64,000 bases of DNA from Halodesulfovibrio sp. (GCF_015482765.1 NZ_JADMLB010000051.1:17183-81182), one strand, 5' to 3'; positions 8,164 through 16,808 are shown, counted from the first letter of the stretch. Translations and numbers: made by a program. Notes: a model not told the origin generated them from the letters alone.

Positions 8164-8803
8164 TGTGTGCCTCCACAGCAAGTTTCCCGCCGACACAAGC
8201 TGCCAGCGTAACAATCGGTTTCTTCTGCTCTGCGTTGCCTGCCGCAAGCAATGCCTTTGCCTGTGCAGCATTTCCAACAAGCGCCACCCCTTCTTCGTGG
8301 CTATGAAAATGCGCCTCATTAGCAATGGCTGCGCGCCCCGCCAGTGTCCCTGCATAGGACACCCCCCGACGCGAAAAGCTTCCATACATTCTGCAAAAAT
8401 CTTTTCTAAACCACATTTCGTCGTCAGCAGACACATTGCTGCACAATTTTACCCAGCCGCCGAAGCCATGTTCTACAACCGCTGCTGTAACAGCATCATC
8501 AAACACAACAGACTTCCACGCCCCCACTTTTTTCACTGCTTCCAGCACCTTCGATGCTTCCACTTCCCCTACATCGTCAGGGCTGCCCCCTATCAATTCA
8601 TCCAGTTCAACAGGCTTAGGAAAAAAGCGACACCGCCTGATTGCATCATCAAAACCTTGTACAACCTCGGCTAGCGTGTACTTTCTCAGCGCTCGAAAAT
8701 AGATTTTAGTTGTAAGCTCTTCCGCAGCAACGTTAAACAGCTGGCACAGCCCCAAAAAACGTTTCAAAAACTCGTCACGTTCTTCAATACAATTCCAATC
8801 CAT
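8156..8803 (-). CDS. Phage replication protein, helicase-loader-like (DUF6475 type)
   Basis: A 215-aa protein. The N-terminal about 70 residues (LKRFLGLCQLFN, then YFRALRKYTLAEVVQGFDDA and RFFPKPVELDELIGG) match the small helical fold seen in phage helicase loaders and inhibitors such as G39P. The middle (GGWVKLCSN...WFRKDFCRMYGSF) continues as in DUF6475-type phage proteins. It lies 4 bp after the replication-initiator-like gene and overlaps the M15 peptidase. Initiator followed by loader is a common phage order. The exact function is inferred. Confidence 0.6.
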   Translation of the reverse strand: MDWNCIEERDEFLKRFLGLCQLFNVAAEELTTKIYFRALRKYTLAEVVQGFDDAIRRCRFFPKPVELDELIGGSPDDVGEVEASKVLEAVKKVGAWKSVVFDDAVTAAVVEHGFGGWVKLCSNVSADDEMWFRKDFCRMYGSFSRRGVSYAGTLAGRAAIANEAHFHSHEEGVALVGNAAQAKALLAAGNAEQKKPIVTLAACVGGKLAVEAHNG

Positions 8804-8807
8804 ACAC

Positions 8808-9824
8808 TTACCCCCGCTGCATCATTGCGTCGTATACAGCGCGGTTCGATGCGCTAATTCCTGCTGAAGCCGATACCTTTTTCGCCAGTTCCGGCTTCGG
8901 CAGATAAAGCCCTTCTTCAATCTTCACCATGTTTGCAGGAAGAACAATCCAGTCAAAATTCGCTGTCCATCCCCTGTCATTCTCACCCGCTAAAAACGTG
9001 CTTTGGTGAACCAGAGAAAAATAGTTTTCCCACCATGCCAGATTTTTGCGGTCTAAACCAGAGTTCCATAAAGATTTTAGTCGAACTTTCCGCTGTGCCG
9101 TCACCTCCCTGCATTTAGGGAGCTTCGTGCAAATACGATTATATGCCTGTTGGATTTGAGCATACGGACACGGGGTGCGCCTCTGAGTATTTTTTACTGT
9201 ATTTTTATCGTCGGCGGGCAAGGAAGAATGTGCCGGCATCCCTGCCACAGGGATGCCTTCCTGATAACACTGCACATGTTCTAAATCCCGACACCCGTCA
9301 TCTGCCTTTGCAGTTCCGCTCTCCATTTCTTCTTCTGTTCCCTGCTCTCTGTTTCCTGTTTTCTGATTAGGCAAAGCAGCCGCAAGCTCTTCAGCAAAGG
9401 TGACGGTGAAGGCTTCCTGAAATCCCCTTGTCATGGTTGCCACCAACTCCTTTACTCCCAGCAAAATAACGGTTCGCAACGGACTTTCCGGCAACTGGCA
9501 ATAGCCGTAATGCCAGCTTTTTACGACATTGGGGCTTTCCGGAAGGTTATGCTTTAAAAAATTCGGGAACCAGAACAGCAACTTCCGGTCATATTCAACA
9601 ATGCCTTGCCGCAACACCTCCTCAAAGGCTTTCGTGAACGCTTCCAGCTCCATTCCAAGTTCACAGGCCAGACCGGGAACCGTGGCACGCAACGCCCCCA
9701 GCTGGGTCAAATCCTGATGCGTAAGCATAAAAAACAGCACCAGTTTTGCCTGATGTGACAGAGCTAAAAACTTTGCGTCGTTCCAAATGCATACAGAAAT
9801 CTTGCGATATCGTTTCTTTCCCAT
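8808..9824 (-). CDS. Phage replication initiator-like protein
   Basis: A protein of about 338 aa starting MGKKRYRKISVCIWND. An in-frame GTG three codons upstream is possible, with GAGGA just before it. The N-terminal about 110 residues form a winged-helix-like domain (KFLALSHQAKLVLFFMLTHQDLTQLG...ELGMELEAFTKAFEEVLRQGIVEYD) typical of phage replication O/DnaD-like proteins. A low-complexity linker of Gln/Glu/Thr (about 155-215) follows, then a C-terminal region (LKSLWNSGLDRKNLAWWENYFSLV...FLAGENDRGWTANFDWIVLPANM) common in phage and plasmid replication proteins. It precedes the loader-like gene. Confidence 0.65.
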   Translation of the reverse strand: MGKKRYRKISVCIWNDAKFLALSHQAKLVLFFMLTHQDLTQLGALRATVPGLACELGMELEAFTKAFEEVLRQGIVEYDRKLLFWFPNFLKHNLPESPNVVKSWHYGYCQLPESPLRTVILLGVKELVATMTRGFQEAFTVTFAEELAAALPNQKTGNREQGTEEEMESGTAKADDGCRDLEHVQCYQEGIPVAGMPAHSSLPADDKNTVKNTQRRTPCPYAQIQQAYNRICTKLPKCREVTAQRKVRLKSLWNSGLDRKNLAWWENYFSLVHQSTFLAGENDRGWTANFDWIVLPANMVKIEEGLYLPKPELAKKVSASAGISASNRAVYDAMMQRG

Positions 9825-9844
9825 ACGCAGCACATCCTCGCTAC

Positions 9845-10030
9845 TTAGCTACAAAAAGTTTCATCTAAGCAGCAAGAATACCTCATCGATAGCCTTTCAG
9901 TAAGGCGTGCTACGTACCGCTGGAACCATTGCATGACCCTTCCCACGTCGTAAATGGACAGCCCCACGCACCCAGCAAAGGAAATTTTGTTTCTTCTCAA
10001 TCTAATATTGAACTTTTGCCCATGAATCAT
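9845..10030 (-). CDS. Possible small basic prophage protein
   Basis: An open frame ends at 9845, 12 bp before the replication-initiator gene, in the same direction. Starting at the ATG at 10030 it gives about 61 residues (MIHGQKFNIRLRRNKISFAG...), basic and Cys-containing, with no recognised domain. ATGs further upstream (10054, 10084) are also open. The ribosome-binding site is weak (GTGAG). Kept only because of its close, co-directional placement. Confidence 0.3.
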   Translation of the reverse strand: MIHGQKFNIRLRRNKISFAGCVGLSIYDVGRVMQWFQRYVARLTERLSMRYSCCLDETFCS

Positions 10031-10189
10031 TAAGGTCTCACGCGAGGTGAACATGCTAAATAGATTTTTATTACTGCTCAGCAACTATGTATTGTCATTT
10101 ACTCTGTTTGTAACCTTTCTCTTTCTTTTAAGTACGTCTCAGTACATTCAGTAACGGGGTCTCACATCCCGACTATTTTTTTGTGAATA

Positions 10190-10229
10190 AGCACCGTCTC
10201 CTCTGCTCAATTGCGGACACGGTGCTCTG
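10190..10229. terminator. Imperfect hairpin, possible terminator
   Basis: AGCACCGT and ACGGTGCT pair across a 21-nt loop, adjacent to the stronger hairpin at 10247. Together they separate the phage replication block from the gene at 10323. Confidence 0.35.
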
Positions 10230-10246
10230 TTCTTGCGTGCATAAAA

Positions 10247-10284
10247 AAAATCCGCTTCTACACATGTAGAAGCGGATTTTCTCT
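10247..10284 (-). terminator. Rho-independent terminator
   Basis: A perfect palindromic stem (AAAATCCGCTTCTACA and its complement, almost no loop) flanked by an A tract, giving a T tract on the minus strand. It ends the gene at 10323-10787. Confidence 0.85.
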
Positions 10285-10322
10285 TACAAACAACCAGCAC
10301 GCTAACCGGCTAACAATTCATC

Positions 10323-10787
10323 TTAAAAGTGTAAACGAACACCGCAGACTGTTTCCAAAACTTCTGTAAGCGGTAATACTTTATACATAGGCAACGTTAC
10401 GTTCGATGCAACCGTAGTAACGTCAATTGCCCGTTCTTCTTTCTCTTTCCTTCCAGTTCCCTGCAGGTACACATTTCCACTGGCATCCTGAACAACAGAT
10501 TTCAGCGTAAACTTAACAGCCTCCGGCTTCTCACGCTTCTTTGTATAGGAAAAATCCATAGGGAATCCTTCGTCCGTTTCCCACAAAACCGTCTCCTGCG
10601 CCTCTCTATCACGAGCATTCGGATACTTTTTCCGCTTACGGGGAGCAACCGTCACATCCTGCACTTGCCCCGCACGCTTTTCTGTTATCTCAGCAATCAA
10701 TTCTCTGTAGTTACGAGCAATGCTCCTACGCCACCAACTGTTGAAAACTAACGCAACAACCACAACTACCGCGATAATCCAGTACAT
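10323..10787 (-). CDS. Membrane-anchored hypothetical protein
   Basis: A protein of about 154 aa with a single N-terminal membrane segment (MYWIIAVVVVVALVFNSWW) followed by a basic cytoplasmic-like region. I chose the ATG at 10787 because AGGAG lies 6 bp before it; an ATG five codons upstream has none. The C-terminal 60 residues (AVKFTLKSVVQDASGNVYLQGTGRKEKEERAIDVTTV) look like a beta-rich domain for carrying ligands or DNA-free protein contacts, but I recognise no family. It has its own terminator. Confidence 0.6.
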   Translation of the reverse strand: MYWIIAVVVVVALVFNSWWRRSIARNYRELIAEITEKRAGQVQDVTVAPRKRKKYPNARDREAQETVLWETDEGFPMDFSYTKKREKPEAVKFTLKSVVQDASGNVYLQGTGRKEKEERAIDVTTVASNVTLPMYKVLPLTEVLETVCGVRLHF

Positions 10788-10978
10788 GTAACGCTCCTGC
10801 ATAAAAGAGAAATAATAAATTTAAGCAACAACAGTAAATAACTTCAATAAAATAGCAAACAACACGCACTAGCACTGCAAGTTATCATTCACTTACGAAT
10901 ATATGAGTCTATATATAATACAGCGTCTCATTAAAGACTAAATGTGACTATTGAACTTTCAACAATAGGAGATACACT

Positions 10979-11248
10979 ATGACAGGCCAATGGACACAAT
11001 TTAGACCATGTACAAATGGTGAGTGCTCTAAGCTCCAGCAAGTGCTGGGAGTTGGCGTTCAATATCAGCCACTCTCTGTGGCAACACAGCTTGTAAACGG
11101 TACAAATTACTGCTTCTACTGCAATGGAACAGTAACTTCACCGGATAGCCCCGCAAAGCCGTACAAAATCTATGCTTTCCAACCGCAAGGTTCACAGAAA
11201 TTCGATCCTAACCAAGTTCAGATCGAAGAGCTACCTCTCAAACCTTAG
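10979..11248 (+). CDS. Small protein with a cystatin-like QxVxG motif
   Basis: An 89-aa protein with no signal peptide and a good AGGAGA site. The central segment PLSVATQLVNGTNYCFYC fits the core of cystatins/stefins, where a helix is followed by Q-x-V-x-G-x-N-Y before strand 3. The following YKIYAFQPQ resembles a later strand. Cystatins are papain-family protease inhibitors; bacterial members are rare and mostly uncharacterised. Four cysteines are present (two before and two within the motif). The motif is seen directly, but inhibition of a protease is inference. A strong terminator follows. Confidence 0.55.
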   Translation: MTGQWTQFRPCTNGECSKLQQVLGVGVQYQPLSVATQLVNGTNYCFYCNGTVTSPDSPAKPYKIYAFQPQGSQKFDPNQVQIEELPLKP

Positions 11249-11256
11249 CGTTGTTC

Positions 11257-11284
11257 TGAGCCCCCGATTGGGGGCTCACTTTTG
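11257..11284 (+). terminator. Rho-independent terminator
   Basis: Stem GAGCCCCC, loop GATT, GGGGGCTC, then ACTTTT. Confidence 0.85.
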
Positions 11285-11306
11285 TAACAAGTCTTTTTTA
11301 CGATTC

Positions 11307-11504
11307 TTGTCTCCGACGGGCAGGGGAAATGATTCCCCCTGCACCCCCCATTAGGGCTTACGAAAGGTTTCACGAAAAATAGACGACTCCACTTCGACAA
11401 AGCCGGACACCGCATCAAAGCCTACAACACTCATCACATATCGCCAGTCGAGAGGGGCTCCCTCTCGCGGGGTGGAGGGGCAGCGCCCCCCTCGCCGAAG
11501 GCAA
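11307..11504 (-). repeat. 221-bp family repeat, copy A (minus orientation)
   Basis: The conserved ends are recognisable: TTGTCTCCGACGGGCAGGGG on the left and CTCGCCGAAGGCAA on the right, with a diverged centre. It lies between the convergent ends of the cystatin-like gene and the gene at 11548. Confidence 0.9.
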
Positions 11505-11516
11505 CCTTGTGCTAAC

Positions 11517-11550
11517 AATAAAAAAAGGGAGCCGAAGCTCCCTTTTTTTA
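11517..11550 (-). terminator. Rho-independent terminator overlapping the stop codon of the gene at 11548
   Basis: Stem AAAAAAGGGAGC, loop CGAA, and complement GCTCCCTTTTTT. On the minus strand the stop codon of the secreted protein falls in the hairpin. Confidence 0.8.
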
Positions 11551-12777
11551 CATCTTTATGGGTTCTACCCATTCTCGTTTTTGTAAATCATAAAGACCGT
11601 ACTGAATAGACGAACTGGACGCAGCTTGCTGCCCTACTTTTAGCAACCCGTTATCTTTAAGGGTAAACAAGGTGTACTTGCATGGCAGAATAGTTTTACC
11701 AGCAAAATCCAGCACCCCTACACCATGATCATCTGTAACCACGTATCCGAAGGTGTCTACATAAAGGCTGCAATATCTTGGCGGCACAACAACGGTACCG
11801 TCACCTAACAAGACTCCGCCTTCTTTTTGCTTATTCCAGACGATGTAGGCATCTTTCACACCATAACTGTTAATGCTGTATGCCTTCGTATAGGTGTTTG
11901 AAGGATCGCGATGTGCAGGATTAAGCGTCCGTAACATTGAATACAGCCTGATGATCTCTGCCAGTCCTCCACTTCGGGGCTGAACGCATCTGCTATGGGC
12001 GTTTGCAGAAGCGGTCCCTGCCGATGCGATCAGGTGTACAGAATTCTTAGGCATATCGGATTCGACAGAAAGACCGGAACCAATCTCTGTTTCCGATTTT
12101 ACAGAAGCATGGCTGTGATTTTTCATATCACAATTACACGCTTTAACAGGCGGAACAAAACTCTCTGGCCGTTGCTTCGTAGCACACGGAATACCTGAAA
12201 CAGAGGCGCGCCCTACAATATGCAAACCGGAAAAGGCCTGATACTGATGGTAAACAGCCACAAGCTCATTACGTTTATGATCGTAATAAATAACACCGTC
12301 CGGCTCTCGAAAAAGAATATCTTCCGGTGAACGAACTGTTGAAACAAGAAAGCGCTCCCATTGAACAGCTTCCTTCTCTTCAGGCACAACTGCTACCACA
12401 GCTTCGCCATAATCAATATCGTATAGGGAAACGCCCATCGCACCACAGTTTGCGTTGAGTCCGTCAAAGGTTATTCCTGCGGCTGTGTTTGCAAACGGGA
12501 TCACTGTACTGCCAAGAGGCAACTTAATCGCAAAATCTTTTAAAGAATGAATTGCCCCCGGAAAACGCTGAATACCTAAATTGGCAACTTTACTACGCAG
12601 ACGGGCAAGGCGTGCCAAGTCGCCTGCATGCTGTTTTTGCAGTGAAGAAACAAACCGTTCAGAAAGACCACACTCTTCTTGTAGAGTGTCACTTGCATGC
12701 ACATATGATGCTGCTATCAGTAGCATTGCCACGCAAATAGGAGTTTTTTTCAATACAGTAGTCAAAGTAAAATGCAC
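11548..12777 (-). CDS. Secreted protein with WG-repeat-like C-terminus, function unknown
   Basis: A 409-aa protein with a Sec signal peptide (about 1-28, cleavage near YVHA-SD). The central part contains a cysteine- and histidine-containing segment (PPVKACNCDMKNHSHAS, about 212-228). The C-terminal about 110 residues have strand-loop repeats, such as GGVLLGDGTVVVPPRY, GVGVLDFAGKTILPCKY and YGLYDLQKREWVEP. These resemble degenerate WG (KWG) repeats, a beta-propeller or ligand-binding module of envelope proteins. No catalytic motif is visible. It is transcribed alone and probably periplasmic. Confidence 0.6.
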   Translation of the reverse strand: MHFTLTTVLKKTPICVAMLLIAASYVHASDTLQEECGLSERFVSSLQKQHAGDLARLARLRSKVANLGIQRFPGAIHSLKDFAIKLPLGSTVIPFANTAAGITFDGLNANCGAMGVSLYDIDYGEAVVAVVPEEKEAVQWERFLVSTVRSPEDILFREPDGVIYYDHKRNELVAVYHQYQAFSGLHIVGRASVSGIPCATKQRPESFVPPVKACNCDMKNHSHASVKSETEIGSGLSVESDMPKNSVHLIASAGTASANAHSRCVQPRSGGLAEIIRLYSMLRTLNPAHRDPSNTYTKAYSINSYGVKDAYIVWNKQKEGGVLLGDGTVVVPPRYCSLYVDTFGYVVTDDHGVGVLDFAGKTILPCKYTLFTLKDNGLLKVGQQAASSSSIQYGLYDLQKREWVEPIKM

Positions 12778-13049
12778 TATTGAACACCTTTTTTTATCAT
12801 TCTATAACGATGTAAAAGCATCCCCCCTGAGCATTGTGTGTAATTATTGTTACATTTCGCAAAATAACTACACATAACGATGCTACCTTTTGTCCCCGCA
12901 CAAAAAATAGTACACACCCAACAACAAGAATATCCACAGCAAGTCAAGAAAAAACTAGATACAGCCATGGGATATACTATATCTGTCACACGAAACGCAC
13001 CTTCACTTTGGTTTATAAATGGAATGAACAAACAGAAATAGTAGGACAA

Positions 13050-13080
13050 AAAAAAGAGCCGTTCCACAACAGCTCTTTTG
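13050..13080 (-). terminator. Rho-independent terminator after the small protein at 13086
   Basis: AAAAGAGC and GCTCTTTT pair around an 11-12 nt loop, with an A tract giving a minus-strand T tract. Confidence 0.75.
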
Positions 13081-13085
13081 ATAAA

Positions 13086-13313
13086 TTATGCATGGCCAGT
13101 ATAATCAAGCTGGTCAGAAGCAGGAGCACCTCCATTCCCAGATGAAAAAACAGTCTTTCGGGGCAATCGTTGCAGCTCTATTATGCGGGCTTCGAATTCG
13201 TGCAGATTAGGTACAGTGTAGCCAGCCTCTTCAATGCGGCGTGCGCTTTCGTATGCCTTAATACCAAGTCCCAACCCGGCGGCAATAACATTAATAGTTT
13301 CTTGTGCGCTCAT
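13086..13313 (-). CDS. Small prophage protein, paralogue of the one at 2992
   Basis: A 75-aa protein with an AGGAA site. It shares with 2992-3201 the core GL-x-LG-x-KAYESA-x-R and the AGY-x-VP motif, as well as the C-terminal GHA. The region between is variable. No known function. Its own terminator follows immediately. The repeated occurrence beside phage-type genes suggests a mobile-element gene family; the two copies bracket about 10 kb. Confidence 0.7.
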   Translation of the reverse strand: MSAQETINVIAAGLGLGIKAYESARRIEEAGYTVPNLHEFEARIIELQRLPRKTVFSSGNGGAPASDQLDYTGHA

Positions 13314-13453
13314 TATAATTCCTTTACTAAAAATAGAACAACTTATATCAAAGGCGTAGTTTCAATATAAGCAAACAACTATCGATGAGCACTAGCTATC
13401 ACATCACTATAGGTATTGCCATGTGTATACAACTGTATCCGCATAAAAGATAA

Positions 13454-13657
13454 CTATCTTTGAATACCGTGAGGATCACCTTCCTGCTTCTGAGCAAGAA
13501 AATTAAACCCTTTACGCATAGAAGAAAGGTACACCTCAACCGAAACTTCTTTATGCCCGCATTGTTTGCAGACACGCTGCCTGACAATACAATTATCATC
13601 AGAAACATTTGAGCGCGGAACATGCGTTTTTGCTCCGCAAACAGGACATAACAACAT
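13454..13657 (-). CDS. Small zinc-ribbon protein (NrdR-N/Ogr-like)
   Basis: A 67-aa protein starting at 13657 behind a strong AGGAG site. CPVCGAKTHV near the start, then CIVRQRVCKQCGHK, makes a four-cysteine zinc ribbon. Its layout recalls the N-terminal ribbon of NrdR and phage Ogr/Delta-type late activators, but without the ATP-cone domain. It is probably a DNA-binding regulator of the phage-like region. It faces away from the HTH gene at 14185 across an AT-rich control region. Confidence 0.65.
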   Translation of the reverse strand: MLLCPVCGAKTHVPRSNVSDDNCIVRQRVCKQCGHKEVSVEVYLSSMRKGFNFLAQKQEGDPHGIQR

Positions 13658-14184
13658 CCTTACTCTCCTATAGTATATAAACTCTTACTTCATGCGTACA
13701 CACAAAGCTTTTTGCATCATACATTACATAATGCCACAAAATCATACCATGTAATGTAAAGTAACCTTAGTACAATTCTTCTCTCTAAATATATTTGAAT
13801 TACAAAATGATAACTCTACACTTACCCTATTCATATATAATTAATAAAAAATATTTATTGCTTTTTTGAAAGCATTGATCATAACACCTTCACAGCATGT
13901 CAATTGCAAAATAATAAATGAAACTTTAAAGTAATTTTTTGATTTTAAAAGACTAAGAACTGCATAAATGCAATTAATGAAGTTTTTTGATTGAATTCAA
14001 CAATGTTTTTTTATTTATTTAATTTATTTTACATAGCAATAGATTATTAAAGCATTTTGACACTACTCTTTACAGTGTGATATCACCTTTTTTACCAAAA
14101 AGAATATTTAAAAACAGCACAAACACTTTATTACACAGTTTATGCATTTATGATGCGTCAACACAACAAAAAAAGTCAAGCCCA
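13658..14184. other. Very AT-rich divergent control region (about 530 bp)
   Basis: No gene is seen. The sequence is markedly AT-rich, with T tracts and a repeated TTTTTTGATT at about 13936 and 13984. It separates two outward-facing small regulators (zinc ribbon and HTH), as in a phage switch region. No exact operator dyad could be fixed. Confidence 0.45.
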
Positions 14185-14709
14185 ATGCTCAGACAACAGA
14201 ATACAAAAAGAACAACTGCAAAAAGCACAGGAAAATATGACCCTGAAAACGCACAGGCATGGGCCGTCATTATGGCCAAGATCCTCACTCTACGTGCGCA
14301 GGGAAAAACCATGCAGGAAATCGGCAACCTTTTCGGTGTCGGTAGAGACACAGTCTCACGTTGGATCAGTAAAGAATTCGGCGGGGAAAAGACTACATTC
14401 GGAGACATGCTCCGGTATGCAAAAGCATTGGAGATTCCATTCGAAAAACTGCTGACATCTCCTTCCGTTCCTCCTGTCGTATCAAGCTACAATAGAACCG
14501 TAGGAACTCTGCTCAAAAACTTTGCAAAGGACAGTGATCTATCCGTACCGGAAATTTCACTTGCTTCAAACATTCCTGCCCATGAAATAACGTCAATTTT
14601 TTCAGGTGATCATGCAGCCACTCCAGAACAACTCTACGGCATATGCTCTGCTATAGAAGTTAATGCAGGGATTGTATTAAAACAGGCAGCACGGTTAGCT
14701 CACTCCTAA
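14185..14709 (+). CDS. Helix-turn-helix regulator
   Basis: A protein of about 174 aa if started at MLRQQNTKRT (14185). The open frame extends to 14077, but the added residues look non-coding. A helix-turn-helix is clear in AQGKTMQEIGNLFGVGRDTVSRW (about 38-60). The rest (FGDMLRYAKALEIPFEKLL, and later EISLASNIPAHEITSIFSGD...TPEQLYGICSAIEVN) looks like two further helical HTH-like units of the Cro/CI type. It is likely a phage or accessory-region regulator. No strong ribosome-binding site distinguishes the start. Confidence 0.6.
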   Translation: MLRQQNTKRTTAKSTGKYDPENAQAWAVIMAKILTLRAQGKTMQEIGNLFGVGRDTVSRWISKEFGGEKTTFGDMLRYAKALEIPFEKLLTSPSVPPVVSSYNRTVGTLLKNFAKDSDLSVPEISLASNIPAHEITSIFSGDHAATPEQLYGICSAIEVNAGIVLKQAARLAHS

Positions 14710-14975
14710 AAATTGTGTACTTATCTACACAGTAACTTACTGCCAACATACAAATTCCCGCCAACGTCACACTTCGCACACCCTGCCTTTGACAGTCCTT
14801 TACGCCGAATGTTGGACTAACACAACAAACAGCGAATTATTATCTCAATAGAAATTTCATAACATCGACAGCAAGTTTCATCTGTACAAGCACCGCACTC
14901 TTTACGTACTATCAAACTGAGCCTTCTTCCTTTGGCTCTTTACAGTGAACGTAATCACCACACGGAGAAATACAT

Positions 14976-15419
14976 ATGCTGACGACATTTCCCTGCTCCA
15001 ACTGTGAATCTACCGTTTCATTTACCTCTAAGAATATCGAAAACTATGCCGTGCACAGCGTACTCTGCCCGCACTGCGAGTCCCTCAACAGCAACAGCAT
15101 CGTCGACGAACTAGCAAACAGCGTCGGCAACCGCTACCGCCGAAAGTTTCCGAACGACCTTGAAAACAGACACATCCTGATCCGAAGCGAACCCATTGAG
15201 GATGTAAACAATGCACGGGCGTACACATTCACCTGTTCAGAATGTAATTCGCAAGTCCACTTCAGCCCGATTCGCATACAAAGTAGAATTGAACACACCG
15301 TAACCTGCCCTAAATGCTCTACGCGCAACACAAACGATGCCGTCGACCAAAAAGGCGAAGACATGTGCAGTAATTTTGTTGTGGTTAACACTGAAGGAAA
15401 ACTTGTTCCGCAAACATAA
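14976..15419 (+). CDS. Double zinc-ribbon protein
   Basis: A 147-aa protein consisting of two copies of a zinc ribbon. Copy 1 has FPCSNCESTVSF...VLCPHCESLNSN; copy 2 has FTCSECNSQVHF...VTCPKCSTRNTN. Each repeat has CxxC...CxxC and the same spacing, so it arose by internal duplication. The linker between is basic and Arg-rich. The family resembles MJ0042-type ribbons. No function is known. A GGAGA site precedes the start. It is separate from the methyltransferase gene that follows about 100 bp later. Confidence 0.65.
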   Translation: MLTTFPCSNCESTVSFTSKNIENYAVHSVLCPHCESLNSNSIVDELANSVGNRYRRKFPNDLENRHILIRSEPIEDVNNARAYTFTCSECNSQVHFSPIRIQSRIEHTVTCPKCSTRNTNDAVDQKGEDMCSNFVVVNTEGKLVPQT

Positions 15420-15517
15420 CCGACACACAGAATAACAAACCAATATACTTTCACTTTTTTATGCGTTAGGCAGAAAAAGAACGAGTTTTTTGTAACACAT
15501 GTCAAGCGAGTGGTGTT

Positions 15518-16099
15518 ATGCAATACTATAATGAAAATGCCGTGGAATATGCTGAAAAGACTTTGCCGATAAGCATGACTGAGCAGTACGAAAAATTTTT
15601 GCGTACCCTGCCTCAAAACGGCTTTATTCTGGATGCGGGATGCGGCTCAGGTAGAGATGCCCTGTACTTCTTAAAGAACGGGTATAAAGTGGACGCCTTT
15701 GACGGATCTGACGAAATGGCTCGTCTTGCCGGCCAACTCACCGGACTGAATGTCAAATGCTTACGCTTTCAGGAGTACACTCCACGCCCTATCTATGATG
15801 GCATCTGGGCAAATGCATCACTGCTGCATGTCCCGCATGAAGAACTTCATGATGTGCTGGCAGCCTTTCGAAAATCCCTGAAACCTTGCGGCACGCTGTA
15901 TTGCTCATTCAAATACGGCAAAGAAGATTCCGTGGACGCTCATGGAAGGTGCTTTACAAACAAAACATGCGAAGCACTCGATAAGGATCTTGCAGCAGCA
16001 GGATTTACCGCACGACGTTCAATAGCATTACAAAAAAGTACTACACCGGAAGGCGCACCTCAGGACTGGGTCGGAGCACTTGCGATAGCCCCTGACTAA
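15518..16099 (+). CDS. Class I SAM-dependent methyltransferase
   Basis: A 193-aa methyltransferase of the Methyltransf_11/25 type. Motif I is FILDAGCGSGRDALYF (about 37-52). Post-I acidic VDAFDGSDEMARLA follows, motif II-like YDGIWANASLLHVP (about 90-103), then LKPCGTLYCSFKYG. The small size suggests a small-molecule substrate, as in TehB-like or Tam-like enzymes, but the substrate cannot be told from sequence. The ribosome-binding site is weak. A strong terminator follows about 90 bp after the stop. Confidence 0.8.
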   Translation: MQYYNENAVEYAEKTLPISMTEQYEKFLRTLPQNGFILDAGCGSGRDALYFLKNGYKVDAFDGSDEMARLAGQLTGLNVKCLRFQEYTPRPIYDGIWANASLLHVPHEELHDVLAAFRKSLKPCGTLYCSFKYGKEDSVDAHGRCFTNKTCEALDKDLAAAGFTARRSIALQKSTTPEGAPQDWVGALAIAPD

Positions 16100-16191
16100 T
16101 AGACCTCATAGAAAACAGTACCCCCATCAATATTTCCAACAAGACTGATAAGGTAATTTGAGCCAGCTATTCCGGCTCTCATCATGCATAA

Positions 16192-16226
16192 AAAAAGCCC
16201 CTGCACGCCACTGCAGGGGCTTTTTC
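16192..16226 (+). terminator. Rho-independent terminator after the methyltransferase
   Basis: Stem AAAAAGCCCCTGCA, short loop, TGCAGGGGCTTTTT. Confidence 0.9.
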
Positions 16227-16609
16227 ATATTGAAACGCATGTCGCCTATAGTCCCACTATTATTACGATTTATTTCTATTCGTCCTAGATCAAGTCTCTA
16301 GAATTTTTGTAGCCGCGTACATGATTTTTGGTACTATACACCTTTTATATTTCAACATGTTAGCCAAATACGCTACGTTATTGTGCATAAAACAGCACAT
16401 AATTCCTATACATATTTTCACGTAGAAGCGTACGCCTTATTACCTGCCCTAAGTGCATAATTTCCAACAGATGATAATTCCATATTTCAGAGGATGTGCA
16501 TTTATCTCTTGTTTTATAAAAAGTTTTCAACAACGAGAAAGCGTTTTGTTTTGCACAGTGATTCTTTCACTACTGCAATACAACTTTGTTGATCGATTAA
16601 TACTTGCTC

Positions 16610-16636
16610 AATACAGTATATATTGAATGCAGTATT
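16610..16636. promoter_or_regulatory. Imperfect inverted repeat, possible operator
   Basis: AATACAGTAT and ATGCAGTATT form an 8/10 inverted match around a 7-bp centre, about 175 bp ahead of the porin start. Regulatory role is inferred only. Confidence 0.3.
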
Positions 16637-16808
16637 TTTTCTTTAGCCTATATATAAACGCAATTTTCTAAAAACTCACTCTCTAAAGAGTACGACAAGG
16701 ATTAGCCCCCATGTCGCTTTGGTACGGTGAGTATTTTTTGAAACTCTCGGTATAAAATTTTGAACGGCTTTTAGTTTAGAGTCTTTGTGAATTCAAGAAG
16801 GAATTATC

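Larger units (their letters stand above)
16100..16808. other. Long intergenic region upstream of the porin (about 710 bp)
   Basis: It holds the methyltransferase terminator (16192-16225) and then about 580 bp of AT-rich sequence without a supported gene. An imperfect dyad, AATACAGTAT...ATGCAGTATT, lies at 16610-16636. The long leader and dyad are consistent with a regulated, strong porin promoter, but this is inference. Confidence 0.5.

Noticed and set aside
8164..8436. N-terminal extension of the M15 peptidase frame
   Set aside because: It overlaps the upstream loader-like gene, and GGAGG precedes the internal ATG at 8163.
12777..13067. A 96-aa frame upstream of the secreted protein gene
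   Set aside because: No ribosome-binding site, Cys/Phe-rich translation without a domain, and it occupies the likely promoter of the gene at 11548.
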